DNA of 64,000 bases from Adiantum capillus-veneris (lineage: Eukaryota > Streptophyta > Polypodiopsida > Polypodiales > Pteridaceae). The position numbers and the translations under genes are program-made. This document shows, one piece after another, positions 1-12,002 of this stretch (positions are counted from its first letter, which is position 1; each line of letters begins with the position of its first letter). The DNA is taken from NCBI GenBank assembly GCA_014529385.2, contig CM043961.1:14088978-14152977 (forward strand), written 5' to 3'. The notes beneath the pieces were generated by a model that saw nothing but the letters and a program-made list of their open reading frames with translations, ran no database searches and was not told the origin of the DNA.

Positions 1-875
1 CTGACATCAAGGCAAAAGAGCTTCCGTGTCAGAGTGTGTCTGTGTTTTTTCAAAGTGAAGGGAGAGGGTCTTTATATAGGCTCTCAAGGCCAAAATCACA
101 AGCTAAGAGATAAGTTCCCGCACGTTCACGACTGATTAAATATATATATATATATATATATGTTTTTTATATATTTATTATTACATATATTTATTTATTT
201 CTTTCTTATTATTATTATTTAAATTTTTTGGGCACGGATTTTGATGCACGATTTCGAGTCTCTAAGAAGAAGCTTGGCTTCCAAGAAAAGAGCTCTATAC
301 TAAACTCCTCCTTTCTCTTTTTTAAAAAGACTCTTTCTTTCCTAAAAACAAGCCTTTGCTTTTTGGTGGTCAACTCTCGCACTTACCATTCAATATTTAT
401 AGCAAAATTGACCATCTGAGCAGTATTTGGCCAACTAATGGAAACCGTAGCTAGACTATGCCACATCGTAATATCCCGACATAATTATGACTTTCCCATA
501 CTATCCAGATGTATTAAGAGTACCGCTTTTTATGAAACATTTCTTGTAAAACTCCCATTTGGTCCCATTTTTTGCTCTGGGTTATCATTTTTAAATGTGA
601 GAGAGATTAAAATTAATATTTTTATATTTAGGTCATTATAAAAGCACATTGCTTTTCAAAAACACCAAAAAGCATAAAAAGATAAAAATAGCGGATTTTT
701 CCAAACTGAACCAAACGTTCGTCTAACCTATTGGAATATGGAAACGACCTAGCTCTTCACTTTGGAACCTTCCAATACTGTCAATCAAGCATCTTAAGTC
801 AAAATTTGGCGAAATAGATACTGAAGGTTAATTTTTTTTATTTTTAGAAGAGACCCAAAAATTGGGGATTTTACA
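1..875 (-). repeat. 3' LTR of Tekay-1 (U3 side), truncated by window start
   Basis: On the minus strand this begins TGTAAAATCCCC directly after a purine-rich tract. It aligns over its whole length with 8897-9776, and partly with 10151-10932, with scattered substitutions and small indels. A minus-strand TATA box (CCTATATAAAG, about 80-70) sits at the same place as in the 5' LTR copy. A TA microsatellite at 141-162 is the main length difference between copies. Confidence 0.88.
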
Positions 876-890
876 TCCTCCCACACCTGA
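876..890 (-). other. polypurine tract of Tekay-1
   Basis: Minus-strand sequence TCAGGTGTGGGAGGA lies directly before the LTR start TGTAAAATC, the usual place for the plus-strand primer. The second copy at 9777-9790 (GTGTGGAAGGA then TGTAAG) has the same arrangement, which supports both LTR boundaries. Confidence 0.75.
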
Positions 891-929
891 AAAAATTTGA
901 GATGTCTTTACCTCGACATGAAATCTAGA

Positions 930-2290
930 TAATTTAGTTTCATTACGTCATTGTGTTCCCAAGTGGCATCTTCTGGAGGATACATTGACCATTTAACAAA
1001 ATGTTCAATAATGGTCCGATTATGTAGAGGCTTCGTTGTGCTCTAGAATATTGCTTTGGGATATACTTAAAAGTCTCGTCACTAGATATAGATAACAGAG
1101 AATCATCAAGAATATGTTGTAGATCAGGTACATACTTCTTGAGTAAACTGACGTAAAAAACATCATGTACTTTTATGTGTGGTGGCAACAACAGTCTGTA
1201 AGCTTGATCATTAATACGCTCTATGATTACAAAAGATCCACAATATCTGGCACTTAGCTTCTTACACTTACCCATTGATAAAGAACTACATTTGGATTTC
1301 ACCCTCAAAAATACCATATCGCCTTCTTCAAAAAGTCTAGTAGATCGTTTTGGATCAGCATAACTCTTCTATCTATCTTGGGAAGTTTTAATATCTTGCC
1401 GTATAAGATTGGTTTGTATTTTCATTTTATCCAACATTTATTTGGATGCTTGAACTCGTATGAGAGGGTCAGTCCATTTGAGTGGAGTAAGACACTCTGG
1501 TCCATACAATGCTTGAAAAAGAGACATTCCAATTGAACGTTGGAATGATGAATTATACGCAAACTCAACCAAATACAAATATCGAGTCCACTTACTCTAC
1601 TCATGCATACACTAAGCTCTCAACATGTCTTGAATGATTTGATTTGTCTTTTCTGTTTGCCCATCAGTTTGAGGATGATAAACAGTACTAAAGGCTAACT
1701 GGGTTCCTGCAGCTGAGAATAAGGCTTTCCAAAAATTAGAGGTGAACTTTGCATCGCGATAAAAAATTATCCTTCGAGGTAAACCATGACACATGAAAAC
1801 ACCTTTCATGAAAACTTAAGTTATATCCTTAGCCGTAAATGTTGTTTTGATAGGAAATAAATGGGTCATTTTTGTAAGCATACAACAACCACAAAAATAG
1901 AGTCATATACCAAAGATGTAGGAAGTCCTGTAATGAAATCCATGGATATGCATTCCCATTTCATTTGTGGAGCATCGATAGGTTGAAGCTTATTAGGATA
2001 TCAAATTCGTCCAACTTAAATACATTGATATGTTAAAAATCTTGTAACATATTTCAACACATCACGCTTTAGTTCTGGCCAAAATAAACTCTTTCTTACA
2101 GTAGAGTAAGTCTTAATGTATCATGGTGGTCCTGCTATAGGTATATCATGAGCTTCCTGTAATATCTGGAGTTTAATTCCACCTTGATTTGGAATACAAA
2201 GACGGTTACCAAAGTAAAGGTCATCTCCTTTAACATGAAAGCCTTTGATTTGCCTTTCCTGCTTCTCTGTGCAATTATTTAGGTTTATCA
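930..2290 (-). pseudogene. Tekay-1 integrase and chromodomain (broken)
   Basis: Reading leftwards from about 2290 are a remnant of the zinc-binding region, the first core segment (WECISMDFITGLP), the segment RDAKFTSNFWKALFSAAG, then YHPQTDGQTEKTNQ with the catalytic Glu, and the C-terminal stretch YRLLLPPHIKVHDVF followed by VSLLKKYVPD. The last part (about 1110-943) is the chromodomain region. Compared with the second copy at 9843-10196 it is shifted by one base, so the chromodomain is lost from frame. Stops separate the pieces near 1420, 1610 and 1810. Chromodomains of this clade are thought to steer integration to heterochromatin; here the protein cannot be made. Confidence 0.85.
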
Positions 2291-2479
2291 AGTACTGGAA
2301 TTTAATTAATATGGGTCGTGAGTCATACCTTCTCGAATAAGGTCAATTAAAGAAGTAGTAGAGGTCAAGACAACTGCTACAGTACTCTTCCTGCTTAAGG
2401 CATCGGCCACAATATTTTCCTTCTTGCGTCTATATTCAATTCCAAAATCATATTTGCATAACAACTCCATTCATCTTCG

Positions 2480-3800
2480 TCGCCACATATTAAGGTTAGG
2501 TTGGGCGTAGATCCACTTCAGGCTTCTATGGTCGGTATGTAGTTCAAATCTCCTTCAATAAGATAATGTCGCCATACTTTAAGAGCATGCACAACGGCCA
2601 ATAATTCCAAGTCATGTGTAGAATAATTTAACTCATGTATACGTAGCTTACGAGATTCATAAGCTACTGGTTTTCCTTCTTGAGTCAAAACACCACCAAT
2701 TGCTTGTCCACTTGCATCAATGAGCACAGTGAACGTCTTTGAGAAGTCTGGAAGCTGTAGTATGGGAGCATTCACCAAAGCTTCTTTGAGTTTCTCAAAA
2801 CTAGCTTGAGCACGTGCATTCCAAGTAAACGCTTTAACTTTCTTAAGCATATTAGTCAATGGAGATGCAATCTTATCATAACCTTCAATAAATGTATGAT
2901 ACCATCCTATCAAACCAAGAAAGCCACGTACTTTTCGTATTGATTTTGGTGTAGGCCAAGCTCTGGCAGCTTCAATCTTACTTGGATCAATAGAAACACC
3001 ATCCTTGGATACAATAAATCCCAAATATTCCACCTTGTCAGTGAAGAAGGTGCATTTGCTACATCTAGCATAAAGCTGATTTTGACGGAGAAGTTCAAGT
3101 ACTCGTCGCACATGTTGTTCATGTTCTTCTCTGTTCCTTGAGTAAACCAAGATATCAACAAAGAAGACAAGAAAAAAATCATCAAGATGCTCTTGAAATA
3201 CGTCGGTCAAAGACGACGATTAAAAGTTGCAGAAGCATTAGTAAGTCCAAATGGCATAACTGTAAATTCATAATGTTCAAAACGGGTATTAAATCTTGTC
3301 TTTGGTATGTCCTCCTCATTGATTCGGATTTGGTAATACCTTGACTTAAGATCAATCTTTGTGAAGATAGAAGATCCATGTAGTTGGTCAAGTAGTTCAC
3401 CAATCCTTGGTATTCAAATACTTATTCTTGACTGTTACCTAATTCAATCCACGATAATCAATACAAAGACGTAAAGAACCATCCTTCTTTCAATTAAAGA
3501 GAACAGGAGTACTCCATGGAGAAACACTGGGTCGAATGAAGCCTTGTTTAAGCAGTTGAGTTAATTTTTCCTTTAGTTCCACAGACTCATGTACTGACAT
3601 TTTGTAAGGTCTACGAGCAACTAGTTGAGCTCCTAGAGTAAGCTCTATTGCATGATCAACATCACACTTGGGTGGTAGCTGTGAAAGTTCTTCGAGAAAT
3701 ACATCATCAAATTTTGTTATCCATCCAAGTTCACGTGAATCTATCTTCTTCTCTTTAGGGTTAAGCTTTACTGTACATAAATTCTCTCATTCTTCCTATG
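2480..3800 (-). pseudogene. Tekay-1 reverse transcriptase and RNase H (broken)
   Basis: RT motifs run from about 3560 to 2900: [26 protein letters not shown], then FFVDILVYSRN at about 3160. The last is the catalytic box, normally (Y/F)xDD; aligned from the conserved right side, the first Asp is replaced by Val. RT continues with KCTFFTDKVEYLGF and the connection region, and RNase H follows (TVLIDASGQAIGGVL at about 2715, then LELLAVVHALKVWRHYL near 2590). At least one frameshift lies near 3200, where the two RT halves change frame, and several stops lie upstream of 3400. Mutated catalytic residue and stops together show a dead copy. Confidence 0.85.
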
Positions 3801-6027
3801 ATTCTTCATAAGTTTGGTAAAGTTCACTAGTTTAAGCTTAGGCTTTCCCCGTTTCCCAGTAACTGTAACTCCAGAGTTTTGATCATTTTGAAAGGTCAAT
3901 AAAGCATCTTTAAAATGTATGTGAGCATCATTTGCTTTAAGCTAATCCATGTTTCCTTTTTCGGTCTTAGGGTAAGTCAATAAGCATTTATGTACAAAAC
4001 TTGATTAGTGACTATAATATCCGTTCTCAACTTAGATTGTATCCATTCGATACTCTTAACATGCGAGGGATTATGCTGAGGTGGTCTAAACTCGGGGTTC
4101 CGTGTGCATAATGATACCAAGCTCTAAAGGTATTTGGTACAATGAAATCCGTAGACATCAATCTTTTCTTCTCTTCCTTGTTATGCGTGGTAGTGAAAAG
4201 CTTTTGATTACTTCCACTCCAATTTGGAAATGCTCTTCCACCATAAGGTGAGAGAGTATATCCACCCATATCCCTCGAGGTAAGATCTCAATCATCTACA
4301 CACACATCCCATCACTCATGTTAGTTAGAATGATGAAAACCAAAATTCAAACTCAAATATTATATGCACAAAATAATATGTGTTTTATCAAAATCAAATT
4401 TTTATAACTGCAGAAGACCCAAAAGATACATAGTGTTTCTAGGGAGATACATAAATACAAAAGGGTCCAATGAATCAATTCTTGGTTCCTACAAATGGGG
4501 TTCTACCCCTATATTTGTTCACATCTCGAGTGTCAAAGTTTAGCACTTCAACTTGTGCACTAAAAATCACATCTTTGTTTTTGTACCATTCTTCCCCCCG
4601 TGATACATCCTTGGGTGATAATCCAGTAAAGCAGTTTACATGAGCATGTCGTTCGTTTACATCATTTCTGTAGAAGTATCTACTCAAGTTCACGGCTATT
4701 GGTTGTGCTCCGCCAAAGTCACTAATGCACCTTGGTTTCTCATAGCCATCAAAGGTAATGGTAACATTGTGAGGGTTGTATTTGAGAATAGGCGCATAGA
4801 CTCTATTGAACTAACCCTGGGATACATAATAGAATTGGTTGCTGCCATTTGACTTCTTCCATACTCTGATTATGAACTTCTTACAAAAGCCGTATCTTTG
4901 GTTTAGCATAAGGGCCTTCTTACTAAGTATGAGTTCACGACTCCGTATGTCTAAAAGAGAGCATAAGTTAAGGTAAAGAACATATCCTTGCACTTTAAAT
5001 TTTCCTTCTTGGATCTTTTCCTTCACCCAAAGCTGTGGGTTGCTCATGAACCTATTAGGCACTTGTGTTCCATGTTCGGGCTGAGCTTCAACATATAGCT
5101 CCCATGCTACATAAGTGTTGGATATAAGGTAATCTCTAGTCCCCTTTGAAACTCGAGCCACTTCAATTCCCCGTTGGAGACACAATCCAACCGCATAATT
5201 GACAAAGATTCTTTGTACAAAATCACTCGGGAGTTCATCAAGACAATTAAGAAGATCCATCGAAAACAATACAATGAGAGAGAAAACTTAGTACACATGT
5301 GAACCAAAACTGAGTCTACGCTTCTTTTATTTGTCAAAATTTTATTTTTATGGTTTCAATAAAATATTATGGGTGTCTTGGAGCTAGTTCTCTAAATATT
5401 CTCTTAACTCTCATAACACGGTATTCTCTCAGACCTCCCACGCGACAACGTGGTCTGTAGTTATCTTCCATCTTTTCTTTCCCTATGACGACTGCAAGAG
5501 CTTCAAACTTCTTAGAAACTTTGGCAATTCTTAACATTGGGAACACATCGCCAAGTAGTAGAACATGTCTTCTAGGCCTAGCCATATTCTGAGTTGAAGT
5601 AGTCCAAGGTTGGTAAGCCAATCTCTTGGACTGTTGTCAATATAGATGAAGAATTGACGGAAAGGTTCCTGGTGAAGTGTAAGGTAACTACAATCAACAC
5701 TCTTCCAACAAGTTGTGCTTCCTGGTATGCCAAAGACTTTGGTCCTAATTTCCAAGTAAAAGAGTTCCCGTTCATCCCTTGAAAATCGTTACTACAAACA
5801 AACATTCAAAGAAATTACAACATTGTTGTTTGAACACTTTAACCATAACTAAAACCAAACACTTCCACTCAAGAAGACAAGTCAAACAAGTACCACCAAC
5901 CAATGTCACTTATAGATGTATCATGAATACAATATCTTTTCTCAAATAGCATACATGAATGCGTGCATGATGCATAACTAACATGACTAGCATCAGGCTT
6001 TAGGCTATCCCCGTAACCTTAAGCATT
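3801..6027 (-). pseudogene. unidentified coding remnants in the gag position of Tekay-1
   Basis: Between the primer site and RT one expects gag and protease, about 2 kb. I see only short open stretches on the minus strand (5805-5367, 5337-4811, 4693-4475 and 4269-4027). The clearest is 152 residues at 5269-4811, beginning MFSMDLLNCLDELPSDFVQR and rich in Leu, Arg and Tyr. Another contains SPYGGRAFPNWSGSNQK. None shows a CCHC knuckle or the usual gag helices that I recognise, and no D(S/T)G protease motif is evident. They could be very decayed gag, a captured host gene fragment or a novel first ORF. I cannot assign a function. Confidence 0.4.
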
Positions 6028-6040
6028 GGCTCTGATACTA
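6028..6040 (-). other. primer-binding site of Tekay-1 (tRNA-iMet type)
   Basis: Minus-strand TAGTATCAGAGCC follows the LTR end (TCTCA, then CC). It matches the plant initiator-Met consensus TGGTATCAGAGC with one change at the second base. It fixes element orientation and the inner LTR boundary near 6043. Confidence 0.8.
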
Positions 6041-6042
6041 GG

Positions 6043-9000
6043 TGAGAGATACTCCTCCCCATGGGTATATGCACAAAATATACAATTTACACTTTTATAC
6101 AATTTTAAATATACATGAGAGTTGCAGAAGAATTTTCATAGGGGAGGAGTTCTCAAGGCCCGACCAAGCATGGAGTTTAGGCCATGAGCCGGAATGCATC
6201 CAGAGTTACCTAGGGACTAGTGCTACCCCTGAATGGTGTTATGAATGAAAGCATACTCAAGAAAAATATCACATTGTGGAGGGTGAATATATGTGTACAC
6301 CGTGTTGCGGGAAGAGAGAGAGAGAGAGAATATAGTAGAGGGTGAAATAGAGTGCACACAGATATAAGAAGATGACAACAAAGAATCTTTAAATGAAAAT
6401 CTAAATGGAACAGGTAACCATATATTAATGTAATGACAAAATTTTGGTATACCATAACATCAAAAAGTTTATGACAAAACAACTAGCAGAGCACCAAACC
6501 TTGTGTAGGGATCGACCGGTCCACCCATCCATCCACTTCCGCTCTACTACGGACAGAGAGAATTTCACTTTGCCGAGAGTGAGCCAGAACACCTCCAACC
6601 TACCTGAGTCAAACATAAGCTGAGGTCGCTTCGCCTCCCTCCATAAACCCGAGATTTGAAAGGATCTCAAATACCAGCAGGTGGTAGGGTATCAACACCA
6701 ACCATACCAGTTTAGGTGCCATGTCTCTTTGATGCCCAACACCGGGTGTTTAGGCAAAGACAAGGTAAAATCCCCAACGTGCTAGTCGTGTAGGTCATTC
6801 AACCCCCGATATACTAACTGTGTAGATGAGCATAACAAAAAGAAGAAGACCTAGGCAACACCCTCGATCCAGCAAAGCCTCAGGTTAGTGACCCTTTAGT
6901 CTAAGACTAAGCAATGTAGGTGATCCTAGTTTTGTAGTGATGTTTCCATAAGAAACATAACACATGAGTCCAATCACAATAGCACTTCTCAGATGCACAA
7001 ATAATCTTTTCCAAGCAGCTAGAATGTACAGGGTCTCTACCCTTACACGTCTGCCATAAACCATCCAAACCACTTCATGATCCAATTCTAAAACCATAAC
7101 CATAATCCAATCACATCACACGGGAAAGCACTCCACCTAACTTTGGTGAGGCACGACCAATCCTGCATAACCACTTTAGGACATAACATGGCTGCAAAAA
7201 TTTCGGCAGCATAAACATATCCAGAAAAAAAATGCAAAAGTCACACCAGCTTCCACCATAAAATTTCAACTATAATCCACGATGGAATCTCATCCTTTCA
7301 CCATAAATCATAATCACATTGAACCAACTCCCACACTTGGAGTTTGACACATCCCCTGCAATTGATCAGAGTCTACACACATGTGACCCTTAAGAAGTGA
7401 TTCTTTCATGCATAAAAATAGTCCAACCACCAACTAATCATGATATAAAAACCCAATTTTGACAACATCCAACCATGCAAAGTTGATGCATCACATCTGC
7501 ACTTCACCTCTCCAGCACATAGAGCTAGTTTTGACCTAGAAAGGTGGAAAGCATTCATAACCATGCATATGAGGCATCCAAATGAGTCCATGAGTCCCAA
7601 AAAATCATATGATAACATTCCAACACCATAAACATGATGAAAAACAGCTCTGACCTTGAGGTCAACCATAAACCATAACTTCACACATATGAAAAAACAA
7701 ATTTTTGGCGTTTTGGGGAGTATGCAAAACATGCAATTGAAAGTATTTGGCCTCAAACCAATGCATCAAGTTCAGCTCCATAATATATAATATCACTCTA
7801 TTAGATCACTTTGACCATATGATACTCACACAACAAACGGTAACCCCAAAAGAAAGCCATTTTATTCATATCTGCCTATGCGGTTCGGGATGTTTAACCA
7901 TATACTCCCATGTAAGTTTATGGACATATAATATTTGAAATCAAGTCACCAAAACACACCATAAAACATATCAAAACGGCTGGGTTAACTTACGACGTCA
8001 TATTGTATTCCCCCTGGGTAGCACCCCTATGCATGTAGCTAAAACCTATTATAGAGTGATTAATACCTCGCATTCCCGAAGTGATAACTGAGACCTAAAT
8101 TCAATTATTATCAAGTTTCATCAATATTCTCAATTGGTTAAGTGGGTTTTCCCATCCGGTGTATCTATGTAATGGTTCCCCATGGAGCTTAGAATCAAAA
8201 AATTTGGTTTAGTGGGCAGCAAACTATTTTTTTAAAACATATCTCTTAGCTCGTGCGTGTTTTTCACATGACACAAAGAGGGAAAATGTTCCAATTGATC
8301 TGTTGTATCTTTGGGATAAAGGGTTTGGGTTGATTCATAACGGTTTGTGATTTATGGTCAAAACAGTGTTCGTACCGCCTCTATGACGTGAAACAAAAAA
8401 GCAATTTTTATGCACGCAGGTGATCATAAACACATTATGTGAATAAATCAGCGTGTTAAACATGATGAATTAATCATGGGGCAACTTCGCATTTATGAGG
8501 GTGACTAAACAAAAAAACGACATAGAGAGAGAGATGATGACTATGGAGTTTAAAGCTTCTCACCGTGCTTTAGAATATATTAGGGGCTGTTGAAAAGCTT
8601 CTTGCTTTGCTGCAAGAGAGTAGTGATGAGAGATGCATAGAGATATGTGCCAAGAAAGCTTACGGAGAGCGCGTACACCGTGAAACGAGAGAGAAGATAA
8701 TAAGTAAGTAAAGAGAGAGTATCCTTCTTCTTCTCGAGAGAGAGAGAAGAGCTTATGGAGATGGTGATGAGGAGCTTGAACCACTCCGTATAATAGATGC
8801 GTATAGTCTTGTGGTAGTAGATGCAACAGATGGCAGCTCAGAGATGGCTTGAAGATAAGAGCTTGTGGGAGAGAGGTCGAGGGAGAGAAGGTAACTCTGA
8901 CGTCAAGGCAAGAGAGCTTCCGCGTCCGAGAGTGTGTCTGTGTCTTTTCAAAGTGAAGGGAGAGGGTATTTATATAGGCTCTCAAAGCCAAAATCACAAG

Positions 9001-9776
9001 CTAAGAATAGAGTGAAGCAAAGAGAGATAAGTTCGTGCACGTTCGCGACTGATTAAAAAAAAATTACTATTTAAAAAAATTATTATTATTATATAAATAT
9101 ATACACATATTTTTAATTTTTACTTTTTTATGGACACAGATTTCGATGCGCAATTTCGAGTCTCTAGAAGAAGCTTGGCTTCCAAGAAAAGAATTCTAAA
9201 CTAAACTTCTCCTCTCTCATTTCTAAAAAAACTCTTTCTTTCCTAAAAACAAGCCTTTGCTTTTTGGTGGTCAATTCTCCCACTTACCATTCAATTTTTA
9301 TAGAAAAATTGACCATCCTAGCAGAATCTAGCCAACTAAAGGAAACCGTAGCTAGACTATGCCACACCGTAATATCCCGACATGATTATGACTTTCTTGT
9401 ACTGTCCCGGTGTATTTACGTTGCCGCTTTTTATAAAATATTTTCCGTAAAATTTCCATTTGGTCCCATTTTTTGCTCTGAATTATCATTTTTAAATTCG
9501 ATGGAGATTAAAATTAGTATTTTTATATTTGGGTCATCATAAAAAACACATTGCTTTTCAAAAACGCCAAAAAGCACGAAAAGCTAAAAATATCGGATTT
9601 TTCCAAACTGGACCCAACGCCCATCTAACCTACTGGAATATGGAAACGACCTTGCTCTTTACTTTGGAACCTTTCAATACTATCAATCCAGCACCTTAAG
9701 TCAAAATTTGGTGAAATAGATATTGAAAGTTATTTTTCTCATTTTTAGAAGAGACCCAAAAATTGGGGATCTTACA
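6043..9776 (-). repeat. full-length 5' LTR of Tekay-1, about 3.7 kb
   Basis: Minus strand starts TGTAAGATCCCC at 9776 and ends TATCTCTCA at 6043, next to the primer site. The outer 880 bp (9776-8897) align with the 3' LTR at 1-875. A TATA box lies near 8970, which leaves about 2.9 kb of transcribed R-U5 leader. Contents are AT-rich, with short GA runs near 6313-6332 and 8720-8760. Open frames inside it (for example 8560-8997, 7406-7756, 6885-7103) show no recognisable protein and are not annotated as genes. Confidence 0.75.
8966..8978 (-). promoter_or_regulatory. TATA box in Tekay-1 5' LTR
   Basis: Minus-strand CCTATATAAATA preceded by GAGAG. The same box is conserved at about 70-80 in the other LTR. 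Transcription would be expected to start about 30 bp downstream, near 8940. Confidence 0.65.
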
Positions 9777-10150
9777 TCCTTCCACACTTGAAAAATTTGA
9801 GGTGTCTTTACCTCGACATGAAATCTAGATAATTTAGTTTCATTACATCATCATGTCGCAAGTGGCATCTTCTGGAGGATAAGTTGACCATTTAACAAGA
9901 TGTTCAATAATGGTCCGATTTTGTAGAGGCTTGGTTCTGCTCTGGAGTATTGCTTTGGGATATACTTCAAAAGTTCCTTCAGTAGATGTAGATAATAGAG
10001 AATCATCAAGAATATGTTGTGGATCAGGTACATACTTCTTGAGTAAACTGACGTGAAAAACATCATGTACTTTTATGTGTGGTGGTAACAACAGTCTATA
10101 AGCTTCATCATTAATACGCTCTGTGATTACAAAAGTTCCACAATATCTCG
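9777..10150 (-). pseudogene. integrase C-terminus and chromodomain of a second, collapsed Tekay copy
   Basis: This 370-bp piece repeats 876-1250 and reads in one frame: ARYCGTFVITERINDEAYRL, then HDVFHVSLLKKYVPDPQ, then FEVYPKAILQSRTKP and HLVKWSTYPPEDATCD. The last two blocks fit a chromodomain (IL..R...., LVKWS..P.E.AT), so this copy keeps the frame that 943-1317 has lost. It joins LTR sequence abruptly at about 10150, so the rest of this element's interior is missing. Confidence 0.85.
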
Positions 10151-10932
10151 CAAAGGGAGATAAGTTTGCACACATTTGCGGCTGATAAAAAAACAAATTA
10201 TTATTATTAATTTTCTAAAAAAATTATATATATATATATTTATTTATTTATTTATTTATTTTTATTTTTTTAAATCTTTTTTTTACGAACACGAATCTCG
10301 ATGCACAATTTTGAGTCTCTAAGAAGAAGCTTGGCTTTCAAGAAAAGAGCTCTAAACTAAACTCCTCCTCTCTCTTTTCTAAAAAGACTCTTTCTTTCCT
10401 AAAAACAAGCCTTTGCTTTTTGGTGGTCAACTCTCCCACTTACCATTCAATTTTTACAACACAATTGACCATTCGAGCAGTATCTGGCCAACTAATGGAA
10501 ACTGTAGCTAGACTATGCCACACCGTAATATCCCAACATAATTATGACTTTCTCGTACTCTCGTGGTGTATAAATGGTATCGCCTTTTATAAAACATTTT
10601 CTGTAAAAATTCTATTTGGTCCCATTTTTTGCTTCGAGTGATCATTTTTAAATCTTACAAAAATAAAAATTAATAGTTTTATATTTAGGTCACCATAAAA
10701 AGCACATTGCTTTTCAAAGACGCCGAAAAGCACAAAAAACTAAAAATAGTAGATTTTTCCAAACTGAACCAAACGTCTATCTAACCTACTAGAATATGGA
10801 AATGGCCTTGCTCTTCACTTTGGAACCTTCCAATACTGTCAATCAAGCATCGTAAGTCAAAATTTGGCGAAATAGATATTGAAAATTGTTTCCCTTATTT
10901 TTAGAAGAGACCCAAAAATTGGGGAACTTACA
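10151..10932 (-). repeat. partial LTR of the collapsed Tekay copy
   Basis: Aligns with 9023-9776 and 100-875. On the minus strand it starts TGTAAGTTCCCC at 10932. Its inner end is cut at about 10151, where GCAAAGGGAGATAAG (LTR) follows pol sequence. The right neighbour at 10933 is unrelated, so 10932 is the outer element boundary. Confidence 0.85.
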
Positions 10933-11485
10933 TAGCTTTACTTTGGTCATTTGAGTGTAGCTTGAGTTAATTGAGAGTTGTTTGTTGTTTTCCAAGAGAT
11001 TGAAAACCTCTTGTAGTCTCTATGCACTAGACGAGTCAGCTTCGTCCCATGGATTGGCAATTATGTTCGTGGTTCTTGCTATCTCTGCAATAAAATAGGA
11101 GTGAGGTTAGAAACAAGTGAGTTAAGGATGCAATTGAGAGATAACGCTCTGAAAGTTGTATGAACAAGTGAGTAAGCTTAAGGATGCAATTGAGATAAAT
11201 TTAGAAGAGTTTGCAAAAACTCATATTATTTACTTTTTCTTAATATTTTTACCAAATTAAGTTAGACTTGACTCAGAGACTTAAAACAGGCCATAAAAAG
11301 ACTGTCCAGTGAAAATTTTTCAAAAAGTGTTCATTTTAGGCCAAAAGTAAATAATTATAATTATTTACTTTTAGCTCAAAATTGATCAAGGCTGATACCA
11401 AAGACTCTGTGCATGATTGCAAACATCTTTTGTAAAGGCTCATAGAATATGGATCACAAAATAGACCAAAACCTTGAGAAAAACT
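10933..11485. other. fragment resembling the Gypsy-A leader, inverted relative to Gypsy-A
   Basis: The first ~180 bases match the reverse complement of about 34510-34700 with few differences, including the block around GTCAGCTTCGTCCCATGG. The rest is AT-rich and holds a 30-bp perfect palindrome at 11343-11372 with core TAAATAATTATAATTATTTA. No coding sequence is visible. CACTA-1 interrupts it at 11486. Confidence 0.6.
11343..11372. repeat. perfect 30-bp palindrome (family P3, TATA-centred)
   Basis: The arms are AAAAGTAAATAATTA and its complement. Related palindromes lie at 18858-18883, 44315-44340, 44591-44622 and 44877-44904. Confidence 0.8.
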
Positions 11486-11505
11486 CACTACAAGACGTGC
11501 TTAAT

Positions 11506-11640
11506 AGTAGCGACGCTCAAAAATGAAAAAGCACCGCGTCGCTATAGGCGTCACTATGCTTGTAGCATAGTGACACTCATAGTGACGCCGTCAGGGCTAA
11601 AGAAAATAACCGAGAGCGTCCGAAAACTCAAATCTCAGAT
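11506..11640. repeat. CACTA-1 5' subterminal repeats
   Basis: Repeated forms of TAGCGACG, GTCGCTATAG and TAGTGACGCC occur in both orientations. In En/Spm such motifs are the sites bound by TnpA. They match those at the 3' end (18455-18690). Confidence 0.8.
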
Positions 11641-11669
11641 ATGAGTTTTTGACGCGCGCTCAAGCAAGC

Positions 11670-11689
11670 AATGTAATGCTCTCCCTCTC

Positions 11690-11729
<40 letters not shown>

Positions 11730-11828
11730 CTCCACACACACACACACACACACACATACACACACACGAGGAGAGGAAGGAGAGCCAGGTATGCTCCTTC
11801 CCTCTCCTCACTCTCATGTTCCCTTCCC

Positions 11829-11895
<67 letters not shown>

Positions 11896-11969
11896 GAGGA
11901 GAGGAAGAAGAGCCAGGTATGCTCCTTCCCTCTCCTCACTCTCATGGTCCCTTCCCCTTTTTCTCTCTC

Positions 11970-12002
<33 letters not shown>

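Larger units (their letters stand above)
1..10932 (-). mobile_element. Tekay-1: chromodomain Ty3/gypsy retrotransposon with a collapsed tandem copy
   Basis: Read on the minus strand the order is: LTR fragment (10932-10151), pol 3' end (10150-9777), full LTR (9776-6043), primer site (6040-6028), internal region with pol (about 3800-930), polypurine tract (890-876) and 3' LTR (875-1, cut by the window edge). Order RT, RNase H, integrase, chromodomain and LTRs near 3.7 kb fit the Tekay/Del clade. The extra LTR and pol end upstream show that two elements once stood in tandem sharing an LTR and that the first lost almost all of its interior. All coding parts carry stops or frameshifts, so the element is inactive. 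Confidence 0.85.

Noticed and set aside
7340-7760. 116-residue minus-strand open frame (7406-7756)
   Set aside because: Inside the Tekay-1 LTR, no known domain, composition like its surroundings.
8560-8997. 145-residue minus-strand open frame
   Set aside because: It lies across the TATA and start region of the Tekay-1 LTR and has low-complexity Ser/Leu/His content. The 3' LTR has only its edge in the window, so conservation cannot be shown.
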